Origin: CAIPSZ01 sp038065015
GTDB lineage: Bacteria; Patescibacteriota; Patescibacteriia; PEXW01
Direction of reading: 5' to 3'
Assembly: GCA_038065015.1 (NCBI GenBank)
Contig: JBBTRU010000045.1
Coordinates: 1 to 23,717 of the forward strand
Length of the DNA stretch: 23,717 nt
Part shown: in pieces, positions 14,105 through 20,777 of the stretch
Layout: each line of letters begins with the position of its first letter
Position numbering within the stretch: position 1 is the stretch's first letter
The notes under the pieces: generated by a model
Database searches by the model: none
What the model was told of the DNA's origin: nothing
What the model saw: the letters and a program-made list of their open reading frames with translations, nothing else
Program-made: the position numbers and the translations under genes

Positions 14105-14341
14105 TTAGCCCCCATTCTTTGGGGGCGTTTTTTCAACTCCTGTAATGAGCACGAGACAATCCTGGTCATTGGATAGCACTTGCACAGTGGTGACTTCTTC
14201 ACCCGCTGTTACCCGGAGAATTTTCCCCTTTGGGGTTTCGGCGGTTACCTTACGTATGAGCGCAATGATTAACTCCAATTGCTGCTCAACTCGGGACCGC
14301 GACTGTTCATCGGGTGTAGAAGGTGTGCTGTTTTCAGACAC
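14105..14341 (-). CDS. hypothetical protein (78 aa)
   Basis: Not recognised. The start is GTG at 14341, supported by AAAAGGAGG (14355-14347, minus) 5 nt upstream. The protein has a Ser/Pro-rich acidic N terminus (about 1-15), an amphipathic helix (RVEQQLELIIALIRKVTAETP, 17-37) and a beta-rich second half (ILRVTAGEEVTTVQVLSNDQDCLVLITGVEKT). No helix-turn-helix, metal site or membrane segment is visible. It is divergently transcribed from the gene at 14493 across a palindrome-rich region, so the two may be co-regulated. Confidence 0.7.
   Translation of the reverse strand: MSENSTPSTPDEQSRSRVEQQLELIIALIRKVTAETPKGKILRVTAGEEVTTVQVLSNDQDCLVLITGVEKTPPKNGG
14108..14133 (+). terminator. intrinsic terminator for plus-strand (gspE) transcription
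   Basis: GCCCCC (14108-14113) pairs with GGGGGC (14121-14126) and is followed by G and TTTTTT. It is embedded in the 3' end of the opposing 78-aa gene. Confidence 0.8.
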
Positions 14342-14377
14342 GATGGCCTCCTTTTGTTTGTTGGTGGCCGTTGGTTA

Positions 14378-14454
14378 GGTATGTCATATACCCTAGGCAG
14401 TTTGACGTCAAATAGCCCCTAGCTATTGACTTTATATCACTAAAGTGATAGCGT
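14378..14454. promoter_or_regulatory. divergent promoter/operator region with four palindromes
   Basis: From left to right: GGTAT-N5-ATACC (14378-14392), TTTGACGTCAAA (14401-14412, perfect), AATAGC-N5-GCTATT (14411-14427, perfect arms) and ATCACT-AA-AGTGAT (14436-14449, perfect). The plus promoter is TTGACT (14426-14431)-N17-TAGCGT (14449-14454), with the last palindrome filling its spacer. A minus promoter TTGACG (14411-14406) with TATATG or TATGAC (15-17 nt further) has the first palindrome over its -10. This looks like operator control of both small genes. Confidence 0.6.
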
Positions 14455-14492
14455 TCGTGAGCCACAAAACCCAAACCAGAAAGAGGTGCCCG

Positions 14493-14849
14493 ATGCAACG
14501 CATGCACACTGTTCGAAAGGATTCGGACACCCAATCGCTCATTTCGATAATTCGCTTGTTCCCAATGTCGCCCACCCGGAGAACTCTGGTGCAGCGGTTT
14601 ATTGCACAGTGCTACGTCTACGCCGATGCGTATCGGAGTGACGAAGTCGAACATCCACCACCCGGCTCCGCAGAACGACGCACCGCTGCACACAATACCG
14701 TTATGGCAACAGTTCAAAAACTGTTTCTCCAAAGCGGAGCAGAGCAAATGTTTGGTGGCGCAATGCCCGACCGCAATCGGATCCGTGAGTACATTCTCAC
14801 GCACGAGGCAAGATACAGGAACAAACCTCAAAACAAGGTCACCCCATAG
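14493..14849 (+). CDS. hypothetical protein (118 aa)
   Basis: Not recognised. ATG 14493 was chosen because GAGGT (14483-14487) is 5 nt upstream; an in-frame start at 14445 would lie inside the promoter. The protein is soluble and mostly helical, with ISIIRLFPMSPTRRTLVQRFIAQCYVYADAYRS (about 17-50), a Pro-rich turn (EVEHPPPGSAERRTAAHNT) and a helix with LFLQSGAEQMFGG followed by a basic C terminus. No catalytic motif is evident. It is a one-gene unit with its own promoter, SD and terminator, convergent with the 145-aa gene after it. Confidence 0.72.
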   Translation: MQRMHTVRKDSDTQSLISIIRLFPMSPTRRTLVQRFIAQCYVYADAYRSDEVEHPPPGSAERRTAAHNTVMATVQKLFLQSGAEQMFGGAMPDRNRIREYILTHEARYRNKPQNKVTP

Positions 14850-14866
14850 GTGGCCTTCTTTTATTC
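14835..14866 (+). terminator. intrinsic terminator
   Basis: AAGGTCACC (14835-14843) pairs with GGTGGCCTT (14849-14857) through one G-T wobble, with a CCATA loop and CTTTTATTC tail. It spans the stop codon of the preceding gene. Confidence 0.85.
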
Positions 14867-15298
14867 TTTCCAGTTGCCTTGGAGCAGCACGTGCTCAACC
14901 ACCGTACGGTCTTGGAAGTGGGAGAGTATTTTCCAATTTTCTGAACCAGTTTTGTGCGGGACGATGAGCTTGCGAAGAATTTCCATTATTTGATTGTGGT
15001 AGTGCGACCGATCCGCCTGGTCACGCTTAATGTTCTGGTGTTTCACATTATGGTTCTCGCTCCCGGATGAACTCGAAGTGTGGTAGTTTTCGACGTACTT
15101 CTCGCAAAGCCACACAAATTTTTTGCGAGCTTCCTCCGTCCCAAAGAGCCCCAAGACTTTTTGAAATTGTTCAGTTTCGTCCAGCAGTTCCTCGACCGCC
15201 CGCCTTTCTCTCATCCGACCGGCAGCCGTGAAGTCCGTACCCGGGGTAGCAATAGGGCTTTCTTCAGTCGGGTTGTACCCTCGTATTTCAGACGACAT
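14861..15298 (-). CDS. hypothetical protein (145 aa), translationally coupled to valS
   Basis: Not recognised. Its ATG (15298) begins 2 nt after the valS TAA, so it is probably translated from the valS mRNA. The first ~25 residues are polar and likely disordered; residues about 28-70 form charged helices (RRAVEELLDETEQFQKVLGLFGTEEARKKFVWLCEKYVENY), followed by a Ser/His/Asn-rich linker and a final helical and beta section (HNQIMEILRKLIVPHKTG to the end). No membrane segment is present. The HNQIMEIL...W.IL..FQDRTVVEHVLL end resembles a compact helical domain seen in other uncharacterised CPR proteins, but I cannot name it. Confidence 0.75.
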   Translation of the reverse strand: MSSEIRGYNPTEESPIATPGTDFTAAGRMRERRAVEELLDETEQFQKVLGLFGTEEARKKFVWLCEKYVENYHTSSSSGSENHNVKHQNIKRDQADRSHYHNQIMEILRKLIVPHKTGSENWKILSHFQDRTVVEHVLLQGNWKE

Positions 15299-15300
15299 AG

Positions 15301-17880
15301 TTAGTCTGTTAATTGCTGGAGTTTCGCTTTCGCCTCAGCTAGCTTCTTTCGTTCCCCTTCCACCACCGCAGCGGGGGCGTTTTTCGTAAAATGCTCGTTC
15401 GCGAGTTTATGTTCGAGCGACTGAATGTACTGCTGCAAGCTCGCCACTTCTTTTTTGACGTGCTGCTGCGAGGCTTTTGGTAGTTCCAGCCAGAAGTTCA
15501 CGCCCGCTTCGTGGCCGTCGGGTTTACCCGCGGACTTTCCACTCATCACTTCTACGCGCGCAAGCACGTCAATCATCGGCTTGAGCGCGAGAATGGTTTT
15601 AGTTCCGGCGCCCGCAATGTTGAGCGTAAGTTTTTCGTGCGGCGCAACCTTGTGCGTGGCGCGAACGTTGCGTATTGCGACAACGAGGTTTTGGAGTTTG
15701 GTGAATTCTTTTGTCGCCGTATTTTTTTGCGCCTTGGCTTTTGGCCACGCCTGAATCATGAGCATGTCCTTATTCATCTTCCCATAGCGTTTTTCCCATA
15801 GCGCCTCGGTAACGAACGGCGCAAACGGGTGCAGGAGCTTGAGTACGGTTTCGTAGGTGTCGATGAGTAGTGCGGTATTTGGTTGTATTTTCTGGATTTC
15901 CACGTACCAATCAGCGAGCTCGTGCCAGACAAAGTCGTAGAGTGCTTGGCCAGCTTCGGAGAGCTTGTTTGTCTTCAGGTTCTTCGTTATGTCAGCGATG
16001 AGCCAGTTGGTGCGTTCTTGTATCCAGCGGTCAGCCAATGTATTTCGACCACCCCGCCCACCTTCGCGTAAAGCTTCGGTGGACACCCCTCCTCCGAGAG
16101 GAGGGGATAGTTTCTGCTGTCGCTCTACAAAATTTCCAATGTTCCACAGTTTGTTGATAAAGTTGCGGTAGCCGGCAATCTTCTCCTCGCTCAAGCGGAA
16201 GTCCTGGCCCGGCGTGGTGCCGAGAATCAACGACAAGCGAATGGCATCCGTGCCGTACTTTTCGGCCATGGGTAAGGGGTCAATACCCGTGCCTTTGCTC
16301 TTGGACATTTTCTTCCCATTCTTATCCAGCACCAGGCCGTGGATGTAGACGGTTTTGAACGGCACTTGCTTGCGGAACTTCAGCGAGAACATGATCATGC
16401 GCGCCACCCAGAAGAACAAGATGTCCCAGCTCGTTTCCATCACGCTGGTGGGGTGGTAGGTCTCTAGATCCTTCGTTGCTTTTGGCCAGCCCAACGTCGA
16501 GAAGGTCCACAGCCCCGAGCTAAACCAGGTGTCTAAGGTGTCTTGGTCTTGCACGAAGTGGACGCCTTTGCAGGTGGCGCACTTTTTCGGTTCTGTCACC
16601 GAGGCCACCGGCTTACACTTTTTCTCGGCTTCGTTGCGGCAATACCACACCGGAATCTGGTGGCCCCACCACAGCTGGCGCGAGATGCACCAATCGCGGA
16701 TGTTGTTCATCCAGTGGAAATACACTTTGTCGAACCGCTTGGGGATGATTTGGATTTTTCCAGACTTCACCGCCGCAATAGCCGGCTTGGCCAAGGGCTT
16801 CATGGTCATAAACCACTGCTTGCTCACCAAGGGCTGCACCACGGAGTTGCAGCGGTCGCAGTGCGGCACGTTGGCGGTGTGCGGTTCAATCTTTTTGAGC
16901 AAGTTTTTGGCTTGCAAGTCCGCCACAATTTTATCGCGCGCTTCGGTCACCAACATGCCGGTGTATTTCCCGGCCAGTTTGGTCATGCGGTTGTCCTCGC
17001 CAATCACCTGCTTCATTTCCAAGTGGTGGCGTTCGCCCATTTCCCAGTCCGCCGGGTCGTGCGCCGGCGTCACCTTCACCACGCCCGTGCCGAATTCCTT
17101 GTCCACCAGCTTGTCTTCGATAACCGGCAGCGTGAGCTTTCCAGATTCAGTTTCAAACGTCACTTTCTCACCAACGTACTTGGCGTAGCGCTGGTCATTT
17201 GGGTGGACGGCGAGCGCAGTGTCGCCTACCTTTGTTTCCGGTCGGGTGGTGGCCACGGTGAACGGGCCGTAGGTAATGTAGTAGAGGTGGCCTGCTTCCT
17301 GCACGTGCTTCACTTCCAAATCCGAGAGCGCGGTCTGGCAACGGGCGCACCAGTGGATAAGCCGCTCGCCGCGGTAGATGAGGCCTTCGTTGAAGAGCTG
17401 GATGAATGCCTTTTGCACGGCCGCAGTTAAATTCGGATCCATCGTAAAGTGCTCGCGCGACCAGTCACAGGATGCGCCGAGCGAGCGGATTTGGTCGGTA
17501 ATGCGGTCGCCGTACTTTTGTTTCCAGGTCCACACGTGCTTCAAAAATGTTTCGCGGCCAATCTCGTGGCGGCTTATCCCCTCTTTCTGCAGCAAACGTT
17601 CCACCATAATTTGGGTGGCAATACCGGCGTGGTCGGTGCCCGGCAACCACAAGGCTTTTTCGCCAAGCATGCGGTGAAAGCGCGTCAAAATATCCTGCAC
17701 GCTCACACCTACCGCGTGCCCCAGGTGCAGCTCGCCGGTGACATTCGGCGGGGGCATGGCAATGCTAAAGGCCTTGGTCCGCTTGCCCGGTAATTTGTCA
17801 GGATTAAAATAGCCCGAAGCTTCCCACCGCTTGTAGATGGGTTGTTCAACGCCGAGTGGATTGTACGCTTCTGCGGCCAT
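15301..17880 (-). CDS. valS: valyl-tRNA synthetase
   Basis: This class I synthetase charges tRNA-Val and edits mischarged Thr. It has 859 residues. Seen: the HIGH-type motif H52-L-G-H55, an editing-domain stretch (ATTRPETKVGDTALAVHPND), Cys pairs around CDRC and CATC consistent with zinc binding, WFSSGLWTFSTLGWP, KMSKS at 524-528 (KKMSKSKGTGIDPL), an anticodon-binding domain and a C-terminal coiled coil (LEHKLANEHFTKNAP...LAEAKAKLQQL) typical of ValS. Residues about 591-613 (SPPLGGGVSTEALREGGRGG) are encoded by an inserted palindromic repeat, described separately. No SD; TAGGAT lies 9 nt before the ATG. A 145-aa gene follows in the same transcript. Confidence 0.97.
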   Translation of the reverse strand: MAAEAYNPLGVEQPIYKRWEASGYFNPDKLPGKRTKAFSIAMPPPNVTGELHLGHAVGVSVQDILTRFHRMLGEKALWLPGTDHAGIATQIMVERLLQKEGISRHEIGRETFLKHVWTWKQKYGDRITDQIRSLGASCDWSREHFTMDPNLTAAVQKAFIQLFNEGLIYRGERLIHWCARCQTALSDLEVKHVQEAGHLYYITYGPFTVATTRPETKVGDTALAVHPNDQRYAKYVGEKVTFETESGKLTLPVIEDKLVDKEFGTGVVKVTPAHDPADWEMGERHHLEMKQVIGEDNRMTKLAGKYTGMLVTEARDKIVADLQAKNLLKKIEPHTANVPHCDRCNSVVQPLVSKQWFMTMKPLAKPAIAAVKSGKIQIIPKRFDKVYFHWMNNIRDWCISRQLWWGHQIPVWYCRNEAEKKCKPVASVTEPKKCATCKGVHFVQDQDTLDTWFSSGLWTFSTLGWPKATKDLETYHPTSVMETSWDILFFWVARMIMFSLKFRKQVPFKTVYIHGLVLDKNGKKMSKSKGTGIDPLPMAEKYGTDAIRLSLILGTTPGQDFRLSEEKIAGYRNFINKLWNIGNFVERQQKLSPPLGGGVSTEALREGGRGGRNTLADRWIQERTNWLIADITKNLKTNKLSEAGQALYDFVWHELADWYVEIQKIQPNTALLIDTYETVLKLLHPFAPFVTEALWEKRYGKMNKDMLMIQAWPKAKAQKNTATKEFTKLQNLVVAIRNVRATHKVAPHEKLTLNIAGAGTKTILALKPMIDVLARVEVMSGKSAGKPDGHEAGVNFWLELPKASQQHVKKEVASLQQYIQSLEHKLANEHFTKNAPAAVVEGERKKLAEAKAKLQQLTD
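16049..16106 (-). repeat. palindromic repeat element inserted in frame in valS
   Basis: CCCCTCCTC (16086-16094) and GAGGAGGGG (16098-16106) form a perfect 9-bp stem with a 3-nt loop. Next to it CCACC (16058-16062) and GGTGG (16078-16082) form a second hairpin with inner GC pairing. The double-hairpin design, with gaggagggg then ggggtggtcg, looks like a dispersed intergenic repeat I recall from CPR and other genomes. Here it keeps the frame open and adds about 20 Gly/Pro/Arg-rich residues between the catalytic core and the anticodon-binding region. Confidence 0.7.
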
Positions 17881-17889
17881 GGTGTACCT

Positions 17890-17895
17890 ATCCTA
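17890..17895 (-). promoter_or_regulatory. -10 hexamer TAGGAT for valS, leaderless
   Basis: On the minus strand TGG TAGGAT (an extended -10 form) ends 9 nt before the valS ATG; there is no SD. The -35 is not convincing. Confidence 0.45.
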
Positions 17896-17944
17896 CCAGC
17901 GTATCGTTGACATTTCCAGGGGTTTTTCGTAAAGTGAGGTTTCT

Positions 17945-17987
17945 TTGACAACTGTCCCAAAAGGACCCGACACTCGCCGGATGCGAG
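17945..17987 (+). promoter_or_regulatory. promoter TTGACA-N18-GACACT with small palindromes
   Basis: A consensus -35 TTGACA (17945-17950) is followed 18 nt later by GACACT (17969-17974). GTCC-N5-GGAC (17954-17966) lies in the spacer and CTCGC-N5-GCGAG (17973-17987) covers the expected transcript start, so repressor control is plausible. It is divergent from valS. Confidence 0.55.
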
Positions 17988-18017
17988 GAGATATAGTCCG
18001 AAAGGAATGTGATAACG

Positions 18018-18392
18018 ATGAGAACATCGATTACACTTGGACAAGAACGATCGCTACATCAGCTTGTAGAGAATGCAGCTGTAAAAGGTGTGGATTGGGC
18101 TCTAAAGACGCTTCCACACACCAAAGAAAGTTTGCAGGAGGTAATTGTGCGGGGCAATGAACTCTCCGCTGCAACAGAAAGAGCGATTTGTAGGTGCGTT
18201 CTTCATGCATCATACGAAGCACTCAACATGGTCGATTGCGACGATCCGCCCACAACACCAGGACCCCTCGTCATTAAACACCACGCACACACCGGAATTT
18301 TTCAGTGGGGAGCAACGAGCGTGCGACTATTTCAAGATCCCAGACAGATAACGATCGGTGTTCCTATAACCGTGGTATTACGCCAAGCCTAA
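18018..18392 (+). CDS. hypothetical protein (124 aa)
   Basis: Not recognised. AAAGGA (18001-18006) serves as the SD; ATG 18018 is 11 nt away and a GTG at 18009 only 2 nt away, so the start is uncertain by three codons. The protein is mixed: helical N-terminal half (LHQLVENAAVKGVDWALKTLPHTKESLQEVIVRGNEL), a His/Pro-rich middle (DPPTTPGPLVIKHHAHTG) and a short beta end (ITIGVPITVVLRQA). No signal peptide or membrane helix is seen. After its TAA the same frame stays open and encodes the domain-like stretch 18393-18623, so it could once have been one longer gene. Confidence 0.65.
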   Translation: MRTSITLGQERSLHQLVENAAVKGVDWALKTLPHTKESLQEVIVRGNELSAATERAICRCVLHASYEALNMVDCDDPPTTPGPLVIKHHAHTGIFQWGATSVRLFQDPRQITIGVPITVVLRQA

Positions 18393-18623
18393 GCTAGTCC
18401 TGGACGATTTGCCAATGCTTGCATTCTTGACTTGTTGCTTAAGAAGAATGAGCTCATTCCTGAAAAATGGAAGAATAAACGAGTGCTCTTTATCGGGACC
18501 ACCTATACACGAGATGGTGGTATTTGCGTCCGATACCTGTTCAACTGCAGTGGATGGCAAGAGAATGATGAGTGGGCAGAAAGTACAATCGACGATAATT
18601 ACTATATTGCTCTACTCGGCTAG
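18393..18623 (+). pseudogene. remnant of a CPR-type protein C-terminal domain
   Basis: The frame directly after the TAA at 18390-18392 reads SPGRFANACILDLLLKKNE, then LIPEKWKNKRVLFIGTTYTRD, GGICVRYLFNCSGW and finishes TIDDNYYIALLG. From memory this strongly resembles a C-terminal domain common in uncharacterised Parcubacteria proteins (SRPGRFAN.RIL.LLLKN..LIPEEWKGK..FFWGT.YRD...LYVRYLYW...W..D..PAALLAS). No ATG is in frame; the only candidates are TTG codons at 18432 or 18435, without an SD. It is most simply a truncated remnant or the tail of the upstream gene after a nonsense mutation. The terminator at 18647 serves the whole unit. Confidence 0.55.
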
Positions 18624-18646
18624 TGACGCACTTTCACTTTGTGTAG

Positions 18647-18678
18647 CCCAGTCTTCAATTTTGGAGACTGGGTTTTTT
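18647..18678 (+). terminator. intrinsic terminator
   Basis: CCCAGTCT (18647-18654) pairs perfectly with AGACTGGG (18665-18672), followed by TTTTTT. It ends at the stop codon of the opposing membrane-protein gene. Confidence 0.92.
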
Positions 18679-19201
18679 ATTCTGCGCTCGCTACCAACTT
18701 ACTAAGGTCCTTCGTCAGCGCCCACCATAACGACGTGCGGGTCGTGCTGGGCAGGGGCGCTGCTGGTACGGTCAACGTATCGTCCTTCACCTCCACATAG
18801 GTGAATTTCCCTGGAGCGAAAAGGTACACGTACGCTGGATAGTCTGGATTCGGGTGCTTGAGGAAGCTGATGACCCCGTCTTTGTTCTTGACTTCACGCA
18901 TAACCATGACTTGTTGGTAGTTGTTGTTCGGTGTTTGGAAAGCGTCACCGGCAGGCGCGAGCGCGCTATAGGCGTAGAACTGGAATGTCCCGGCAAAGGT
19001 GTGACTTGCCTTGTAGTAGACGCAGAGGACAGCTCCGTAAAAACCCAGGAGCGCGAAGAGCCCAGCAATGGCAAAGCCGAGCTTCTTCCAGGCGGTCGCA
19101 TGCATTTTTACAACCATCCAAACAACGCCCGCGAGTGCGAGGATGAATATCGGGAGGAGGACGTACAGGAAAAAGGTGTTCGTGCCGAGCTGTGGATCCA
19201 T
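18677..19201 (-). CDS. two-helix membrane protein of unknown function (174 aa)
   Basis: Not recognised. It has two membrane helices, about 9-31 (TFFLYVLLPIFILALAGVVW) and 40-62 (LGFAIAGLFALLGFYGAVLC), then a ~110-residue domain with strand-rich text (QVMVMREVKNKDGVISFL...YVYLFAPGKFTYVEVKDDTLTV), probably extracytoplasmic or cytoplasmic depending on topology. There is no SD and no clear own promoter. Just upstream (19249-19272) lies a copy of the last seven tsaD codons plus stop, suggesting that this gene formerly sat 47 bp behind tsaD in one transcript and was separated by the module at 19273-19679. Confidence 0.75.
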   Translation of the reverse strand: MDPQLGTNTFFLYVLLPIFILALAGVVWMVVKMHATAWKKLGFAIAGLFALLGFYGAVLCVYYKASHTFAGTFQFYAYSALAPAGDAFQTPNNNYQQVMVMREVKNKDGVISFLKHPNPDYPAYVYLFAPGKFTYVEVKDDTLTVPAAPLPSTTRTSLWWALTKDLSKLVASAE

Positions 19202-19248
19202 ATTGCAATGGGTTAGGAACGAAGTGTGACTGAGGTTAGTTTACGCCC

Positions 19249-19272
19249 TTACCGTCCCAACTCCCACACCGG
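19249..19272 (-). repeat. displaced copy of the tsaD 3' end (PVWELGR-stop)
   Basis: These 24 nt match the true tsaD end at 19680-19703 in 22 positions, including 17 consecutive bases (CCCAACTCCCACACCGG, 19256-19272 and 19687-19703). Both copies read Pro-Val-Trp-Glu-Leu-Gly-Arg-stop on the minus strand; the two differences are synonymous (GGA CGG against GGG CGA). The copies are direct repeats 431 bp apart and bracket a small plus-strand gene. Confidence 0.85.
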
Positions 19273-19277
19273 TTATC

Positions 19278-19307
19278 TTGACGTCGACGAGAGAATTCGT
19301 ATAGGCT
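19278..19307 (+). promoter_or_regulatory. promoter TTGACG-N18-TAGGCT (or N16-TATAGG)
   Basis: TTGACG (19278-19283) with overlapping -10 candidates TATAGG (19300-19305) and TAGGCT (19302-19307). The TAGGCT form matches those at 5243 and 22540. Confidence 0.6.
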
Positions 19308-19345
19308 AGAGCAAAATACATAAAGTGTTTTATAGGAGTAAAACG

Positions 19346-19636
19346 ATGACCCGTCGAAAGTTAGAAAGAGGTTTTTACACACGCCTACGTCACCTGAGGT
19401 CAGCTCTCAGCGATAGTGAAAAAAGGCAAAAGAATACACGCTTAAGTGCGTTCGATAAGCATTGTTTAGCAATGCGCATTACGTCACTTGAAATAGCGTT
19501 GGCAAAAATGAATGCTCAACTCCGCACAGTTCGAAAGCAAAGGGCGAAGGACGCACGTGATGCTGAAGCAATACTTCGCAACTTATCAAAAAAGTGTAAC
19601 CAGGCTGGAGTTCCATTACTTGGATCGAAAGAATAA
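19346..19636 (+). CDS. hypothetical basic helical protein (96 aa)
   Basis: Not recognised. ATG 19346 has AGGAG (19334-19338) 7 nt upstream. The protein is very basic and almost entirely helical: TRRKLERGFYTRLRHLRSALSDSEKRQ (2-28), then a probable coiled coil (MRITSLEIALAKMNAQLRTVRKQRAKDARDAEAILRNLSKKC, about 43-84). This suggests DNA or RNA binding, but no helix-turn-helix signature is clear. Codon choice looks less GC-rich than in tsaD. It is the only gene in the module bracketed by the duplicated tsaD ends. Confidence 0.72.
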   Translation: MTRRKLERGFYTRLRHLRSALSDSEKRQKNTRLSAFDKHCLAMRITSLEIALAKMNAQLRTVRKQRAKDARDAEAILRNLSKKCNQAGVPLLGSKE

Positions 19637-19654
19637 TACCCAACCTAAGCATCA

Positions 19655-19681
19655 CCCGCGCCTTACACTCGCGGGTTTTTT
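19655..19681 (+). terminator. intrinsic terminator
   Basis: CCCGCG (19655-19660) pairs with CGCGGG (19670-19675), followed by TTTTTT reaching into the tsaD stop codon. Confidence 0.88.
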
Positions 19682-20693
19682 ATCGCCCCAACTCCCACAC
19701 CGGATTCACATCGAGTTTTTGCCAAGGTGTCGAATATCCTTTCGCCAACTCCATTGAGCCCGCGACGGCGATCATGGCGCCGTTGTCCGTAGTGTACTGT
19801 AGTGGCGCAACGTGAAAGTTAAAGCTGGCGGCTCGTGATTCTCTCGCTAGCCTTTCGCGAAGCATCGAATTGGCAGCAACGCCACCGCCAAGCAGAATAC
19901 TTTTAGGTTTTTTTAGTTTTGCCGCACGAATAGTTTTATCCACGAGCACATCGACTATCGCAGCTTGAATAGATGCGGCAAGGTCAGCCTTGTGCTGGGG
20001 GTTCAAACGCGGATGGAGTTCCAGGTAGCGCGCTACAGCCGTTTTTAATCCAGCAAAGCTAAATTCAAAATTCGATTCTTTCATCATTGGTCTCGGCAAG
20101 GGAATGCTCGGTTTGCCACTACGCGCGAGTTTGCTCAATTCTGGCCCGCCGGGGTAGGGCAAGCCCATAAGCTTGGCGGTTTTGTCGAATGCCTCACCTG
20201 CTGCATCGTCGCGGGTTTTACCGACGAGCGTCACCTTCCCCTTCTCCAGCCAGAGCAACTCTGTATGACCACCCGAAACAATCAGCGCGAGTGCGGGGAG
20301 TTGCTGCTGCTCGTTGTTGAGCCAACAGCTCGCCAAATGGCCGGCAATGTGATTGACGCCGATGAGCGGCTTGTTAAGTGCGAAACAGAGCGTGCGTGCA
20401 GTCTCCACGCCCACCAGCAGTGCCGTACTCAAGCCCGGGCCGCTGGTTACGGCAATTGCATCTATACCCCTGAGTTTGGTGTGGGCTTTTTTGAGTGCAG
20501 CCTCTAGGGTGGGCATGATGGTCGCAGCATGTTCTCGCGCGGCCACTTCTGGCACCACGCCGCCGGTCTTGCGGTGGGCCAGCACCTGCGAGGCAGTAAC
20601 CATGCTGCGGACATTAAAGTGGCCCCGTGAGGTTTCTACCACGGCAATAGAGGTGTCGTCGCAGGATGTCTCGATACCCAGAATTGTGTGCAT
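19680..20693 (-). CDS. tsaD: tRNA N6-threonylcarbamoyladenosine transferase TsaD
   Basis: This is the catalytic subunit (ASKHA fold) that transfers threonylcarbamoyl to A37 of tRNA. From ATG 20693 it has 337 residues; an upstream in-frame extension to 20831 was rejected because the family begins exactly at MHTILGIETSCDDTS. Seen: the iron/zinc site H115-x3-H119 (GVNHIAGHLAS), VSGGHTELL, DDAAGEAFDKTAKLMGLPYPGGPELSKLA and GGGVAANSMLR. TsaE is encoded at 10408. No SD; TAGTCT is 10 nt upstream. Divergent from the NUDIX gene. Its last codons are duplicated at 19249-19272. Confidence 0.97.
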   Translation of the reverse strand: MHTILGIETSCDDTSIAVVETSRGHFNVRSMVTASQVLAHRKTGGVVPEVAAREHAATIMPTLEAALKKAHTKLRGIDAIAVTSGPGLSTALLVGVETARTLCFALNKPLIGVNHIAGHLASCWLNNEQQQLPALALIVSGGHTELLWLEKGKVTLVGKTRDDAAGEAFDKTAKLMGLPYPGGPELSKLARSGKPSIPLPRPMMKESNFEFSFAGLKTAVARYLELHPRLNPQHKADLAASIQAAIVDVLVDKTIRAAKLKKPKSILLGGGVAANSMLRERLARESRAASFNFHVAPLQYTTDNGAMIAVAGSMELAKGYSTPWQKLDVNPVWELGR

Positions 20694-20698
20694 AGCTA

Positions 20699-20727
20699 TT
20701 GACAGACTAGCATGTTTTGTGTAGTAT
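20699..20727 (+). promoter_or_regulatory. promoter TTGACA-N17-TAGTAT (NUDIX gene), divergent from tsaD
   Basis: Full consensus -35 TTGACA (20699-20704), 17-nt spacer, TAGTAT (20722-20727); the leader of about 44 nt contains the SD. On the minus strand TGC TAGTCT (-10 at 20709-20704) ends 10 nt before the tsaD ATG, so the two promoters overlap and may exclude each other. Confidence 0.75.
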
Positions 20728-20777
20728 TTGACGGTTACAACATACAACGACGTAAAAAATGCACACGGAGGTTTTAA

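Larger units (their letters stand above)
19273..19679 (+). mobile_element. candidate 431-bp inserted module at the tsaD 3' end
   Basis: Between the two copies of the tsaD end lies one complete unit: promoter, SD, 96-codon gene and terminator. A target-gene end duplicated with only synonymous changes is what site-specific integration into the 3' end of a gene leaves. No integrase is present, so it would be mobilised in trans, or be the residue of a larger element. Tandem duplication followed by decay is the alternative. Confidence 0.45.

Noticed and set aside
14105..14341. Helix-turn-helix repressor for the palindromes
   Set aside because: The 78-aa product has one amphipathic helix and a beta-rich half; no helix-turn-helix spacing could be seen.
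18390..18392. Alternative genetic code as explanation of the in-frame stop
   Set aside because: Recoding known in some CPR affects UGA; here the codon is TAA, and TGA ends yidD and gspE normally.
18409..18705. 98-codon frame overlapping the 18393-18623 remnant
   Set aside because: The alternative frame carries the recognisable domain and ends before the terminator; this one runs through the terminator hairpin.
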